Source: Pontiellaceae bacterium B12227 (GTDB lineage Bacteria; Verrucomicrobiota; Kiritimatiellia; Kiritimatiellales; Pontiellaceae). Taken from it: a stretch of 64,000 bases of DNA. The stretch is from contig JAROAZ010000009.1 in NCBI GenBank assembly GCA_029432775.1, positions 62,001-126,000 of the forward strand. Direction: 5' to 3'. Under the pieces are notes generated by a model. It searched no databases. It was given only the letters and a program-made list of their open reading frames with translations, and was not told where the DNA came from. Position 1 is the first letter of the stretch. Every line of letters begins with the position of its first letter. The translations under genes were made by a program, and so were the position numbers. Positions 9,419 to 17,499 of the stretch are shown here, piece after piece.

Positions 9419-10791
9419 TGAAACAAGATACTGCTGCAAAAACGATGATCATTGCATCGTGCGTCTACTTCGGTCTGGCGTTGACGATGGGGATTCTCAC
9501 CGCACTCAAATTTGTGGTTCCAACGGTTGGAGAAATTGAATATCTCTCCATGCCTCGTGTCCGTATGCTGCACACAAATATCAATCTGTTCGGTTGGTTG
9601 CTGCAGGCGAACATGGGTATCCTGTTCTGGATTCTTCCTCGCATTCTCCACACGAAACTGTTCTCCGAAAAACTCGGGGTGGCGATGGGCATTGTTTATA
9701 ACCTGGCTGTACTCGGCGGTTTTGCGGCGATCATTCTCGGTAATGTGAAGAACGTGGAATACGGCGAAATTCCTCCTCCGTTTGATTACATGATTGCCAT
9801 CTGCTGGGTCATGTTCGCGGTGAACGTATTCGGTACCGTGGCCATTCGTAAAGTGAAGTACCTTTATGTCTCTGTCTGGTACACACTGGGTGCGGTCATC
9901 TGGACGACCTTCGTCTATATTACCGGTAACATGTTCAGCCAGATGCCGATGGTCGCCGGTGTAAACCAGGCTAACCTGGTTTGGTTCTACGTGCATAATG
10001 CCGTGGGGCTGATCTTTACGCCGCTGGGTGTGGCCATTGCCTACTACCTGATTCCGAAACAACTCGATACGCCGATCTACTCGCACAAATTGTCGATGGT
10101 CGGGTTCTGGGTTATTTCGTTTGTGTATGTGTGGACCGGCGCTCACCACATGATTCACGGCCCGCAACCGCACTGGCTGCAGACTGTATCTATCATTTTC
10201 TCGTTCAGCCTGATCATTCCGGTTATGGCGGTAATCACTAACTTCTTCGGAACCTTTGCCACGGCACCGCGCGGCAAGCGTATGCTGGGGCCGATTCCTA
10301 AACTGCTCATGATGGGAACGGTGTATTACATCTTTACCTGCCTTCAGGGACCATTCCAGGCGATCCGTTCGGTGAACGAGATCACCAGTAAGACCGACTG
10401 GGTCGTTGGCCATGCGCATATGGCGCTGTTCGGCGCATTTTCTTACTATGCCATGGCGGGTATTTATTATGTCGTGCCGAAATTGGCGGGCCGGAGGCTC
10501 TACTCCGAAAAAATGGGTAATACACACTTCTGGATGATGACGCTCGCCAGTATCCCGTTCTTCGCGGTGCTGTGGATTGGCGGAGTGATTCAGGGATTTG
10601 CCTGGCTGAACCCGGAAAATACCTTTGTAGATACGCTCGCAGCGCTGAAACACGCGCACTGGATGCGCTTCACGACTGGAAGCATTATTTTCATCTCATA
10701 CTTCCTGTTCCTGTATAACATTCTACAGACACTCTTTGGGAAATATCCGGAAGATGCCGAACCCGAAGCAGAAACCGTAACGGCTCAATAA
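9418..10791 (+). CDS. ccoN: CcoN, catalytic subunit I of cbb3-type cytochrome c oxidase
   Basis: A 457-residue polytopic membrane protein of the haem-copper oxidase family. Key histidines are visible: HTNINLFGW (low-spin haem), YVHNAVGLIF and TGAHHMIHGP (CuB ligands), and GHAHMALFG (haem ligands). YVWTGAHH keeps the tyrosine that precedes the HH pair in cbb3 enzymes. Length is close to the family norm of about 470. It starts by TAATG overlap with the multihaem cytochrome gene. The product should reduce oxygen to water with high affinity and pump protons. Confidence 0.95.
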   Translation: MKQDTAAKTMIIASCVYFGLALTMGILTALKFVVPTVGEIEYLSMPRVRMLHTNINLFGWLLQANMGILFWILPRILHTKLFSEKLGVAMGIVYNLAVLGGFAAIILGNVKNVEYGEIPPPFDYMIAICWVMFAVNVFGTVAIRKVKYLYVSVWYTLGAVIWTTFVYITGNMFSQMPMVAGVNQANLVWFYVHNAVGLIFTPLGVAIAYYLIPKQLDTPIYSHKLSMVGFWVISFVYVWTGAHHMIHGPQPHWLQTVSIIFSFSLIIPVMAVITNFFGTFATAPRGKRMLGPIPKLLMMGTVYYIFTCLQGPFQAIRSVNEITSKTDWVVGHAHMALFGAFSYYAMAGIYYVVPKLAGRRLYSEKMGNTHFWMMTLASIPFFAVLWIGGVIQGFAWLNPENTFVDTLAALKHAHWMRFTTGSIIFISYFLFLYNILQTLFGKYPEDAEPEAETVTAQ

Positions 10792-10804
10792 GGGGAATTG
10801 ATTC

Positions 10805-11389
10805 ATGAAGATTGATGTCGAAAAAAGTTTACTCTGGACCTCTGTTGCCGCCTTCGGGCTGTTTGCGATCGGGGCCGTGCTCACCACCATCGTTCCGCCG
10901 CTGGTGTCGCCGCTGATGTATAAAACGGATCACGACGTGCACGAGTACACCGAACAGGAAAAACGCGGTATTGCCATCTATAAAGCTGAGGGCTGTGTCT
11001 ACTGCCACACCCAGCAGGTTCGTAATCTGGCTTCCGACCGCCGTCGCTATGGTTGGCGCCTTGTACAGGCTCCCTCATCGGAGTCCTGGGAATATGTGAA
11101 CGACAAGGAACACTTCCTCGGTACTAAGCGTACCGGGCCGGACCTTGCCCGTGTCGGCGGAAAATATTCCTCGGAATGGCACTGGGCCCATTTCAAAGAT
11201 CCGCGCAACATGGGTGAAAAATTCCCGGACCGTAAAGGGATCTATGAAAAGGTTTCGATTATGCCTAAGTTTGATTACTTGAGTGATGAAGAGATCAAAG
11301 ATCTGACCGCCTACATTCAAACGCTCGGGCGCAATAAAAACTGGCGTGTCGACAAAGACGGCAACGAGCTGAACGACTACGAAAAATAG
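10805..11389 (+). CDS. ccoO: CcoO, monohaem cytochrome c subunit of cbb3 oxidase
   Basis: A 194-residue protein with an N-terminal anchor helix (LLWTSVAAFGLFAIGAVL) and one haem motif, CVYCHTQQVRN. The Met ligand is probably in SIMPKFDYLSDEE, and TGPDLARVGGKY is typical of CcoO. It follows ccoN by 13 bp with a GGGGAA ribosome-binding site. CcoO passes electrons from the cytochrome c donor to CcoN and is essential for a stable complex. Confidence 0.94.
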   Translation: MKIDVEKSLLWTSVAAFGLFAIGAVLTTIVPPLVSPLMYKTDHDVHEYTEQEKRGIAIYKAEGCVYCHTQQVRNLASDRRRYGWRLVQAPSSESWEYVNDKEHFLGTKRTGPDLARVGGKYSSEWHWAHFKDPRNMGEKFPDRKGIYEKVSIMPKFDYLSDEEIKDLTAYIQTLGRNKNWRVDKDGNELNDYEK

Positions 11390-11403
11390 GTTGGAGATTC
11401 CCA

Positions 11404-11550
11404 ATGGCTGATAACAAAAAACAATTTGATCTGGAAACTACGACGGAAATCAAACAGGGGCATGCCGACATCGGAAAATTCAACATTGCAGTTGAAATCG
11501 TCCTGACTGTGGTCTGCATTGTTTATCTGATTCTTCATTTCCACGCATAG
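11404..11550 (+). CDS. One-helix membrane protein in the CcoQ position
   Basis: A 48-residue protein with a hydrophilic N-terminus (ADNKKQFDLETTTEI) and one C-terminal transmembrane helix (VEIVLTVVCIVYLILHF). It follows ccoO by 14 bp with a GGAG ribosome-binding site. CcoQ, a small one-helix subunit, often lies at this place, but the helix here is C-terminal and no CcoQ signature is seen. It may be a lineage-specific small subunit of the oxidase. Reality as a gene is supported by the Shine-Dalgarno site, the spacing and the clean helix. Confidence 0.7.
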   Translation: MADNKKQFDLETTTEIKQGHADIGKFNIAVEIVLTVVCIVYLILHFHA

Positions 11551-11555
11551 TGGAG

Positions 11556-11597
11556 GGACGACCTCCGTGTCGTCCGAGACGGGAGAATGCCCGTTTT
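11556..11597 (+). repeat. Pair of hairpins between the small oxidase gene and ccoG
   Basis: The first hairpin is GGACGAC-N6-GTCGTCC (11556-11575). The second is ACGGG-N6-CCCGT (11579-11594) followed by TTT. The pair could attenuate read-through into ccoG. A similar word, GGGACGACC...GTGTCGACC, recurs near 17522-17542, so it may be a dispersed repeat instead. Confidence 0.5.
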
Positions 11598-11606
11598 CAC
11601 AAAGAT

Positions 11607-12347
11607 ATGGCTAAAGATAACTATTCGAAGCGGCGTCGGATCATTCAGACACTCAGTGTTTTGATTCTTCTGAGCATTCCGCTTCGTTTCTTTTGTGTTG
11701 ATCTGGAGAACGAGTGCATCCGCCTGTTCGGGATAAAGTTCGGACTGGCCACCATGTTCTACCCGCTGTTTACCATCGTGGCACTGGTCTTGTTTGTGGT
11801 GGGCATCGGAATGAAAAAGGGGCGGTTGTTCTGCTCGCATCTCTGCCCCATGCACATGTTTCTTGAAAAAGTAAACAGCCCGAAAAACAGAACGTCCGAC
11901 TCCAGACCTGTAAAAGTCTGGCTATGGTCCCTGCTGTTTTCCTTCCTGCTCGTTCAGGTAATTCTCTCCTTTTTCCAGCCTCTGGATAACCAGATCCGGC
12001 TGATCGCATCCGGAAATCTTCCAATCATTGGAATTTCTTCGGCTCTGTTCCTCGGGTTTATGGGGCTGTTTGTTCATTATCAGGAACACTTCTGTAAGAA
12101 GGGATGCCCGTACGCACTCATTCAAATGCTGCTGCAGTCGGATCAGACGCGGACCATGCAGTTTGCCAATCCGGAGAAGACCTGCACCAACTGTCGCGGC
12201 TGCGACGACATCTGTCCGTTTAATCTGCGCCCGCGTTTTGAGAGCAAAACGCCCGACTGCACCAACTGCAATCTCTGCACCGATGCCTGCACCACCGAGC
12301 TTGGGCAGGGCAACACGCTTTTTCATCTCATCGATCCTTCAGAATGA
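11607..12347 (+). CDS. CcoG/NapH-like 4Fe-4S membrane protein
   Basis: Four to five transmembrane helices are followed by two 4Fe-4S motifs near the C-terminus (CTNCRGCDDICP, CTNCNLCTDACT). A CSHLCPMHMF motif lies in the membrane part and FCKKGCPYALI precedes the ferredoxin motifs. CcoG/RdxA proteins carry such clusters and help reduce copper for cbb3 assembly; NapH is the close alternative. The frame is open back to 11550, but the extra 19 codons are encoded by the hairpin repeat, so ATG at 11607 (246 residues) is preferred. It is shorter than full CcoG (about 470), so a reduced form is likely. A dyad copy at 12019 is read LPIIGI. Confidence 0.75.
   Translation: MAKDNYSKRRRIIQTLSVLILLSIPLRFFCVDLENECIRLFGIKFGLATMFYPLFTIVALVLFVVGIGMKKGRLFCSHLCPMHMFLEKVNSPKNRTSDSRPVKVWLWSLLFSFLLVQVILSFFQPLDNQIRLIASGNLPIIGISSALFLGFMGLFVHYQEHFCKKGCPYALIQMLLQSDQTRTMQFANPEKTCTNCRGCDDICPFNLRPRFESKTPDCTNCNLCTDACTTELGQGNTLFHLIDPSE
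12019..12033. repeat. 15-bp dyad copy, intragenic
   Basis: TTCCAATCATTGGAA with full 6-bp arms, inside the ccoG-like gene. Confidence 0.85.
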
Positions 12348-12435
12348 TCGGGAACTCATTTTAAGAGTTAATCCATTATTCTGTGAGTTCAATGTGTTCC
12401 GTGGTGATAAATCGATTTCATGTAATGACTGAGTA

Positions 12436-13038
12436 TTAGCTCTTTCCGGGAAGGTTCGGCAGTGAATCCGTTGCTGGTTCGATCGTCGGGCGGGGCATGC
12501 CGGGGGTGCGGAGCAGGCGGGTGCCGTACAATTCTTTTGTTCCGTTGGCGAAGACTCCGGAGTGCAGATAGATTTCCAGAAGGAGTAACGCGCCGAGTGC
12601 GTTCAGCGTATTACCAAGATTGGCCTTCGCCAGATTGGTATCGCGGTGGTGCTTGATATCCTGGTAGGCATTCCACCATTCGAGCCGCCCGCCCGCCGTA
12701 TGCCAGTCGGCGAAAGGATAGATGGTGCGCTGACTGCGGTTAAGGTAGACGGGGGCCGTGTGGATCTCAGGGAACGTTTTAAGGGTGGAGCGTTTGTAAT
12801 GCCCCATATTGGAGGCCGGGTTTTTAGGATCGGTGGCCTTGCATATTTTTTTGATGAGCGCCTCGCACTCGGTGCAGATGCAAACAAGCTGCTGTGCGAA
12901 TTCGATGGAGAAAGCGGAGTCGTTGGCGTCGCAGCACTCGATGTAGCGAAGCGTATCAGCAAAGTCGGCCTCCAGTTTCAGGAAATAGTCCCAATAGGAA
13001 TGGTCGAGGTATTTGGGTTTGTTCGATGCATTTTTCAC
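12436..13038 (-). CDS. Hypothetical cytoplasmic protein, possibly HEPN-like
   Basis: A 200-residue protein without signal or membrane segment. The start is GTG at 13038, supported by AAGGAG 7-8 nt upstream. The part around WWNAYQDIKHHRDTNL followed by a leucine-rich helix resembles the all-helical, R/H-containing end of HEPN-type proteins, but this is weak and not a family call. It runs opposite to the respiratory operon and to the next gene. No partner gene is visible. Confidence 0.65.
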   Translation of the reverse strand: MKNASNKPKYLDHSYWDYFLKLEADFADTLRYIECCDANDSAFSIEFAQQLVCICTECEALIKKICKATDPKNPASNMGHYKRSTLKTFPEIHTAPVYLNRSQRTIYPFADWHTAGGRLEWWNAYQDIKHHRDTNLAKANLGNTLNALGALLLLEIYLHSGVFANGTKELYGTRLLRTPGMPRPTIEPATDSLPNLPGKS

Positions 13039-13342
13039 TATAGCTCTCCTTCGTGTGCAGTTGCGCCTTGCGCTAATGATTTGGAATTAAGCACGATTGA
13101 TCCAGCCTCAGCAAGAGGGAACTGTGCCGGCCAACATCCAAACATCCCGTTGGAATAAAATAACGGTGTGTCGACAATGACGACGAACTTGAACCCGCCA
13201 GCGAGCTCGGGCAGGGCAAAATATGCTCTGCAGCTCACCGGCCTTGATACGGAAATACTCCCTGCGCCTTGATTGAGCTGCGTGTTTCTGGATAATGGTT
13301 TTTTAAAGTTTCGCATGCAGCGGAAATGACCGGGGGTAGGGA
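13039..13342. other. Intergenic region with no clear gene
   Basis: This 304-bp divergent region should hold promoters for both flanking genes. A minus-strand frame running through it (13038-13481) has protein-like composition. However, it has no start with a ribosome-binding site and overlaps the next gene antisense, so it is not called as a gene. No repeat or dyad copy was found. Confidence 0.5.
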
Positions 13343-16087
13343 ATGAAAAGATCGATCGTGTTGGGGATATTGTGTGCCGTGGCGAATGCCTGGGCTGTAC
13401 CGGAACCCGTTCTGAAAGTGAATGTGGATTTGGTGAAATGGTTCGAAGCGGCCGAATCGACCAATCAAGTAGCCGCGGCATTGGCGCTGATGGGGGCTTC
13501 CACGGCGGGCGTCGGTGTGTATGTGGATGACGGGGCCATCATTCCGGTCGCCAGACTGAATACCTCCCTGCCGCAGGCCGCTGCGCTCTTTCTGAGCAAT
13601 ACGAATGCAAGCGGACTGACGGTTGTTTCGCCCGCCGAATTCAAATGGATGCCCGGAAAGAAAGCCGAGGCGGCAACCGATCTGTTTGAGATGGGCGATC
13701 CGATGATCCGCATTTCCGGAAACACCATCCTGGCGGGACCGGAATCGAAACTTGATTTTGCCGGCCTGCTCGATGTTGCGGTGGTTGATGCTGATATCGT
13801 CAACGCGACGGTTGATTTAAAACCGTTGGTTGATCCTTTTCTGTCCGCGGCAAAGAGGTTTGTCGATGAACAGGCAGAGGGAATGGCAAAGGGGATTATG
13901 GGAAGCATGTATTCGACGCTGGAGAAAACGCTGCGCGGTTCCGGCGAGCTGCCTCTGTTGAGCGTGCGGATTGCAGAAGCGCCCTCGAAGGATCGTCAGA
14001 TGACGCTCGGTCTGCAGTTTTCCGCGCCTGCGGTTGCAGAGGAAAACAAGGTGTTTTTCGACGATGCTTCCAATGCCTGGAAAAACCCGAAGATGTCGAA
14101 ACAGCAACTGGGCATGTGCCAGCTTGCAGAATCGCCCTTTTTCCAGACACTGGAACTCGACGGGGACCGGGTGTTGTTCACCTATGCCTGGAATCCAACC
14201 AACGATGCGGCCATGCTGGAAAGTATCGGACAGCCGATTACCTCGAGCTTGTTCAGCTTTTCAGATGGATCTTCTTTTCCGATCAAGGAAACCGAAACTA
14301 TTCATGCGCCGGATTTTCAATCTCTTGAAACGTTCGATGCTGCTGCCTTTGAGAAGGATTTCCGTAGTGCCCTGTTTTTTGACCATGCCTGGCAAGCATC
14401 GGTCAGTCTGGTACTGGACTGGCTGGATATGCCCTGTCAGGACTTAATCAATATAACGGTTTCGAATATCTGTGTGCTCACCGAGGAGGGGGAGGATATT
14501 GCCGTGAAGAATCGCGCGGCTCGTTTTCATATTGATTCAAAGCGGAAAAGCGGGCGGCTGCAGCTCTCGATAGAGAAGGATAAACCGAGCCCCGCAACGG
14601 CTTCGTTCGAGGTCTTCTTTGAGGTGCCGGGTAAGATTGGAAACTATGAACTCTCTGCGGCAAACCCGTTGGTTGAGCTGAATGGCGGAGGGCTTTGTTT
14701 AGTCAATCTCAGCAATTCCGTGGCGCATGTCCGGTCAAAGAATATGTCGCTGTCCGATGCGAAGATGTACGGCATCGATGCCGATGGGAACTATCTGGCC
14801 CGCAGTGGTGCTTCCTGGTCGAAATCGTCTTCCAGAGTTGAATATAAAGGTCGGCCCAAAAAAGTGGTGGTGGCCTTCCCGGAAGATCCGGAGTCGTTTT
14901 CGATCCGCTTTTCAGATTTTCCCGTCTCTAAAGAAAGCAAGCTGAAGATTCCGCAGGATGCAACCAACAATGTGCCGACCCGCTTCTCATTTGAACCGGT
15001 CGACACGTTCAGGAGTCCTGATCTCGAGGCTGTCGCTGCGGGGACCATGAGCTATGTCACCAATGGCGGTTGGAGAAAGAACGAATGCTGCCTGCTGTTC
15101 CCGATGCCTGAAGAGGTCAAAGTGCAGAACCTTGCGTTGAAATCCTGGCTGGCGGGAAGCGATAAGTTGGCCTTCCAGGGGCAGGGAAGCGGCTGGTCAG
15201 GGGCCGGCGGGAATTTTAAATGGGAACTGAAGGATACCAATTCGTTGAATGCCGCTTCCGCAATTTTCGGCGAAGTGGAGCTGAAAATGCGGGCGGGTGT
15301 GGATGCCTATGAGATCGATCTGCTTACCAATGCGGTGCCGTTCACGCAGAACGATCTGCCCACCATCCGGAGCGAGCATAATGTGGTCTGGATCAGGAAG
15401 GCCGGTAATGACGCAGAGGTGCTGTCGCTGCTTGCGTACGATCCGGATGATCGGCAGTTGAAAGACGGGGGGCGCAAGCTGTTCCGCAATAGTGAGCAGG
15501 GCTTTTGCTTCTGGGGCATGCCGGCCAGCGCCCGGGTGGTCTATGCCGCATCGACCGAGACCGTGACGGTTCCTTTTGAAATCGAGTTGAAGGCCGGCGG
15601 GCTGGCCGATGTTTCCAAGGCTCGGAAAAACGCGGAAGCATTCGATCAGCTGGTTGATGAATTTAAGGAGATTGGAGAGAAGTCCAGAAGCTTTAGAAAC
15701 CTGTTGGCCGCGAATTACTATCAAGTGAACTATCGGGGCGAACCCGAGGCCAGGGTCTCTTTGGAGGTTGCGAATGCTGATCCGGTCTGTGCTGAGTTGT
15801 TCGGCTATGAGCTGAAGCCCTATAAGGGATATTACATGAAGTATGTTCCGAGCGATCGCGATGTCGGTAAAGAGCATAAAACCCGATCCTGTAAATGGAG
15901 CGGTGGTGAGTTTGAGGCTCCGTCCTACCACGGGCTGCTGCTTGCCGTGTCCGCAGAGAAAAAACAGCCGTCGGTTCTGTTTCGCTGGAACGAGGTATAT
16001 GTGAACTATGCCGACTGCTCCGGCATCGAGCAGATTTCGACCGATCAAAGTCAGTTGGAAAAGGCCGGCTGGATCAAAATCCGTTGA
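13343..16087 (+). CDS. Large secreted protein of unknown family
   Basis: A 914-residue protein with a Sec signal peptide (IVLGILCAVANAWA, cleavage before VPEP). No known domain, repeat or catalytic motif was recognised. The mature protein is mixed alpha/beta in composition and has few cysteines. Two regions (about residues 30-300 and 580-750) alternate short hydrophobic strands with charged loops, which suggests several globular domains. It is periplasmic or surface-exposed if the signal is used. Two dyad copies lie inside it, at 14068 (read SNAWK) and 14141 (read FQTLE). It stands alone with no operon partner. Confidence 0.8.
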   Translation: MKRSIVLGILCAVANAWAVPEPVLKVNVDLVKWFEAAESTNQVAAALALMGASTAGVGVYVDDGAIIPVARLNTSLPQAAALFLSNTNASGLTVVSPAEFKWMPGKKAEAATDLFEMGDPMIRISGNTILAGPESKLDFAGLLDVAVVDADIVNATVDLKPLVDPFLSAAKRFVDEQAEGMAKGIMGSMYSTLEKTLRGSGELPLLSVRIAEAPSKDRQMTLGLQFSAPAVAEENKVFFDDASNAWKNPKMSKQQLGMCQLAESPFFQTLELDGDRVLFTYAWNPTNDAAMLESIGQPITSSLFSFSDGSSFPIKETETIHAPDFQSLETFDAAAFEKDFRSALFFDHAWQASVSLVLDWLDMPCQDLINITVSNICVLTEEGEDIAVKNRAARFHIDSKRKSGRLQLSIEKDKPSPATASFEVFFEVPGKIGNYELSAANPLVELNGGGLCLVNLSNSVAHVRSKNMSLSDAKMYGIDADGNYLARSGASWSKSSSRVEYKGRPKKVVVAFPEDPESFSIRFSDFPVSKESKLKIPQDATNNVPTRFSFEPVDTFRSPDLEAVAAGTMSYVTNGGWRKNECCLLFPMPEEVKVQNLALKSWLAGSDKLAFQGQGSGWSGAGGNFKWELKDTNSLNAASAIFGEVELKMRAGVDAYEIDLLTNAVPFTQNDLPTIRSEHNVVWIRKAGNDAEVLSLLAYDPDDRQLKDGGRKLFRNSEQGFCFWGMPASARVVYAASTETVTVPFEIELKAGGLADVSKARKNAEAFDQLVDEFKEIGEKSRSFRNLLAANYYQVNYRGEPEARVSLEVANADPVCAELFGYELKPYKGYYMKYVPSDRDVGKEHKTRSCKWSGGEFEAPSYHGLLLAVSAEKKQPSVLFRWNEVYVNYADCSGIEQISTDQSQLEKAGWIKIR
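14068..14082. repeat. 15-bp dyad copy, intragenic
   Basis: TTCCAATGCCTGGAA in the 914-residue secreted protein gene. Confidence 0.8.
14141..14155. repeat. 15-bp dyad copy, intragenic
   Basis: TTCCAGACACTGGAA; the sixth arm base pair has changed to G/C on both sides, keeping symmetry. It is 58 bp from the previous copy. Confidence 0.85.
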
Positions 16088-16390
16088 GATCGCAGTGCAG
16101 TAATAGAAACGGGTTATCTGCGTTCGCTGCAACATTGCGAAAACATTTCGGCATGGTTAAAAACAAAGACACGAAGGGCACCAAGCAAGCTGTTCTCAAG
16201 AAGTCTTTGAGTCCTTAGACAATGGCTTTTCAATTGCGTGGCCATCCATTACCCGCTGGCAGGGAAATCAATTCTATTCAGTTTAATTTCGCATTATTTC
16301 AGGGCCTGGTTTCCAGGGGCTGGAAACGTGCGGTGGCGGGGAGGTTGACGGGGGTGTTAGGATAAACCCGAATTCCGGAGGATATGGTTC
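16088..16390. other. Intergenic region with a dyad copy and a dispersed-repeat fragment
   Basis: The stretch holds a repeat-like segment near 16165-16220, containing GACACGAAGGGCACCAAG. It resembles the arms of the element before ccoI. A perfect dyad copy lies at 16311-16325. No gene is visible. Confidence 0.5.
16311..16325. repeat. 15-bp dyad copy, intergenic
   Basis: TTCCAGGGGCTGGAA, also with a paired G/C sixth base, 65 bp before the GTG at 16391. Confidence 0.85.
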
Positions 16391-17086
16391 GTGAAAAAAA
16401 TGCTCATAGCTTTGCTGGCGATCTGCAGTTGGTCTGCATGGGCGGAAAATCTGACGGCCAAAGACGGCACCCTGTATCGGAATGTCACCATTGTTTCGGC
16501 CAATCCCGAGCGAATGCTGATTGTGCATGACGGCGGCGGTTGTCAGGTGGAATTTAAAGACCTGGCAGTAGCGCTTACCGTTGAACAGCGGCAAACGGTT
16601 GAGGAACAACTTCGTTATTATGTCGAACGTACGGAACGGTTGGAGAAGGCCCGCGCCGAACGCGTGGCTTTTGAAACAGCTCAGCGGAGCCAGGGGAAGG
16701 TCGAGTTCGAAGGTGGCTGGGTGACTCCGTTGGAGCGCGAGGAAATCCTGCTCAACCGGGAGGAACGTAAGCTCGAACTGGAGCGTAAACGGATGCAGTT
16801 GGCGAAAGATAAGGCGGCGCTGGAAAAAGAGCAGCTGCAGACCGAGCAGGCGCGCTATCTCCTGGAAGGCGAGACGAGAGGATCAACATCATCGTTCAGC
16901 TATGGCTATTACCGGCCGTACCGGAAGAATTGCATTCCCTCGCTCCCGTGCCGCCATAACTACCACTGTGCCCGGCATAGCGGTTACCGTTCGGCCGGAA
17001 CGTCCATTATTTATGGCGGACAGAGCAATCCCTACATCACGTTTGAAAACGCTGCTTCGTATAACCGCGGCCCGTTTAATCGCTGA
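16391..17086 (+). CDS. Exported coiled-coil protein of unknown function
   Basis: A 231-residue protein starting at GTG (16391), with GGAGG about 10 nt upstream. A Sec signal (MLIALLAICSWSAWA) precedes a short domain, NLTAKDGTLYRNVTIVSANP. That domain resembles the N-terminal domain of the protein at 27284-28225. A long charged helix rich in Glu, Lys and Arg (about residues 75-160) should form a coiled coil. The tail is rich in Tyr, Arg, Asn and Gly. The likely location is the periplasm or envelope; the role is unknown. It is followed 28 bp after the stop by a dyad copy. Confidence 0.75.
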   Translation: MKKMLIALLAICSWSAWAENLTAKDGTLYRNVTIVSANPERMLIVHDGGGCQVEFKDLAVALTVEQRQTVEEQLRYYVERTERLEKARAERVAFETAQRSQGKVEFEGGWVTPLEREEILLNREERKLELERKRMQLAKDKAALEKEQLQTEQARYLLEGETRGSTSSFSYGYYRPYRKNCIPSLPCRHNYHCARHSGYRSAGTSIIYGGQSNPYITFENAASYNRGPFNR

Positions 17087-17113
17087 TCCCGAAGAGGCCC
17101 GTCGCTCCAGCTT

Positions 17114-17128
17114 TTCCAATCATTGGAA
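17114..17128. repeat. 15-bp dyad copy, intergenic
   Basis: TTCCAATCATTGGAA, 28 bp after a stop codon. Confidence 0.85.
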
Positions 17129-17248
17129 ATGCAGACAAGGCCGGCAGGATAGGTTTTAAACACTCGCTGTGCTAAAGCACACGAAGAACACAAAGGCCCA
17201 CCAGCCGGGATATCAACTCGGCTCACGTGGCGGGCGGTGTGCGGAGCA

Positions 17249-17492
17249 CTAATGCCGCTGACTTAAGGGCTATTTTCATGCGCTGAAGGCGCTACACATT
17301 TCAGCATAGGGCAACGCCCTATGTATTCCATCGACGCCCAATTCATCTGTCCTGAAGGGACAGCACAAAACACCGATTGTGTTGTCCCTTCAGGACAATT
17401 TTATTTTGATCGCCTCCAAAACCTTGGACTACGTCCAAGGCTGAATTGTATAGCGCCTTCAGCGCATTCCCTGCATAAGTCGGCGGCATTAG
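17249..17492. repeat. Nested palindromic element with cloverleaf-like folding potential
   Basis: Outer arms pair CTAATGCCG (17249-17257) with 17484-17492, and GCGCTGAAGGCGCTA (17280-17294) with 17451-17465, both perfect. Inside are three hairpins: CATAGGGC-AAC-GCCCTATG (17305-17323), a 21-bp stem with one mismatch (17348-17368 with 17377-17397), and CCTTGGAC-TAC-GTCCAAGG (17422-17440). The two small hairpins sit symmetrically beside the outer arms. No open frame of note is inside. It may be a mobile palindromic repeat or a structured RNA. Confidence 0.8.
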
Positions 17493-17499
17493 CGTGGAG

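Noticed and set aside
9361..10659. A 432-codon minus-strand frame opposite ccoN
   Set aside because: Arg/His/Asn-rich antisense shadow of a clear oxidase gene; no ribosome-binding site.
13038..13481. Minus-strand frame ending AQGATAHEGEL between two genes
   Set aside because: It looks protein-like in part but overlaps the signal peptide of the secreted protein antisense and lacks a usable start. It is recorded only as a possible remnant.
17249..17492. Nested palindrome read as a CRISPR array or insertion sequence
   Set aside because: There are no regularly spaced direct repeats and no transposase frame.
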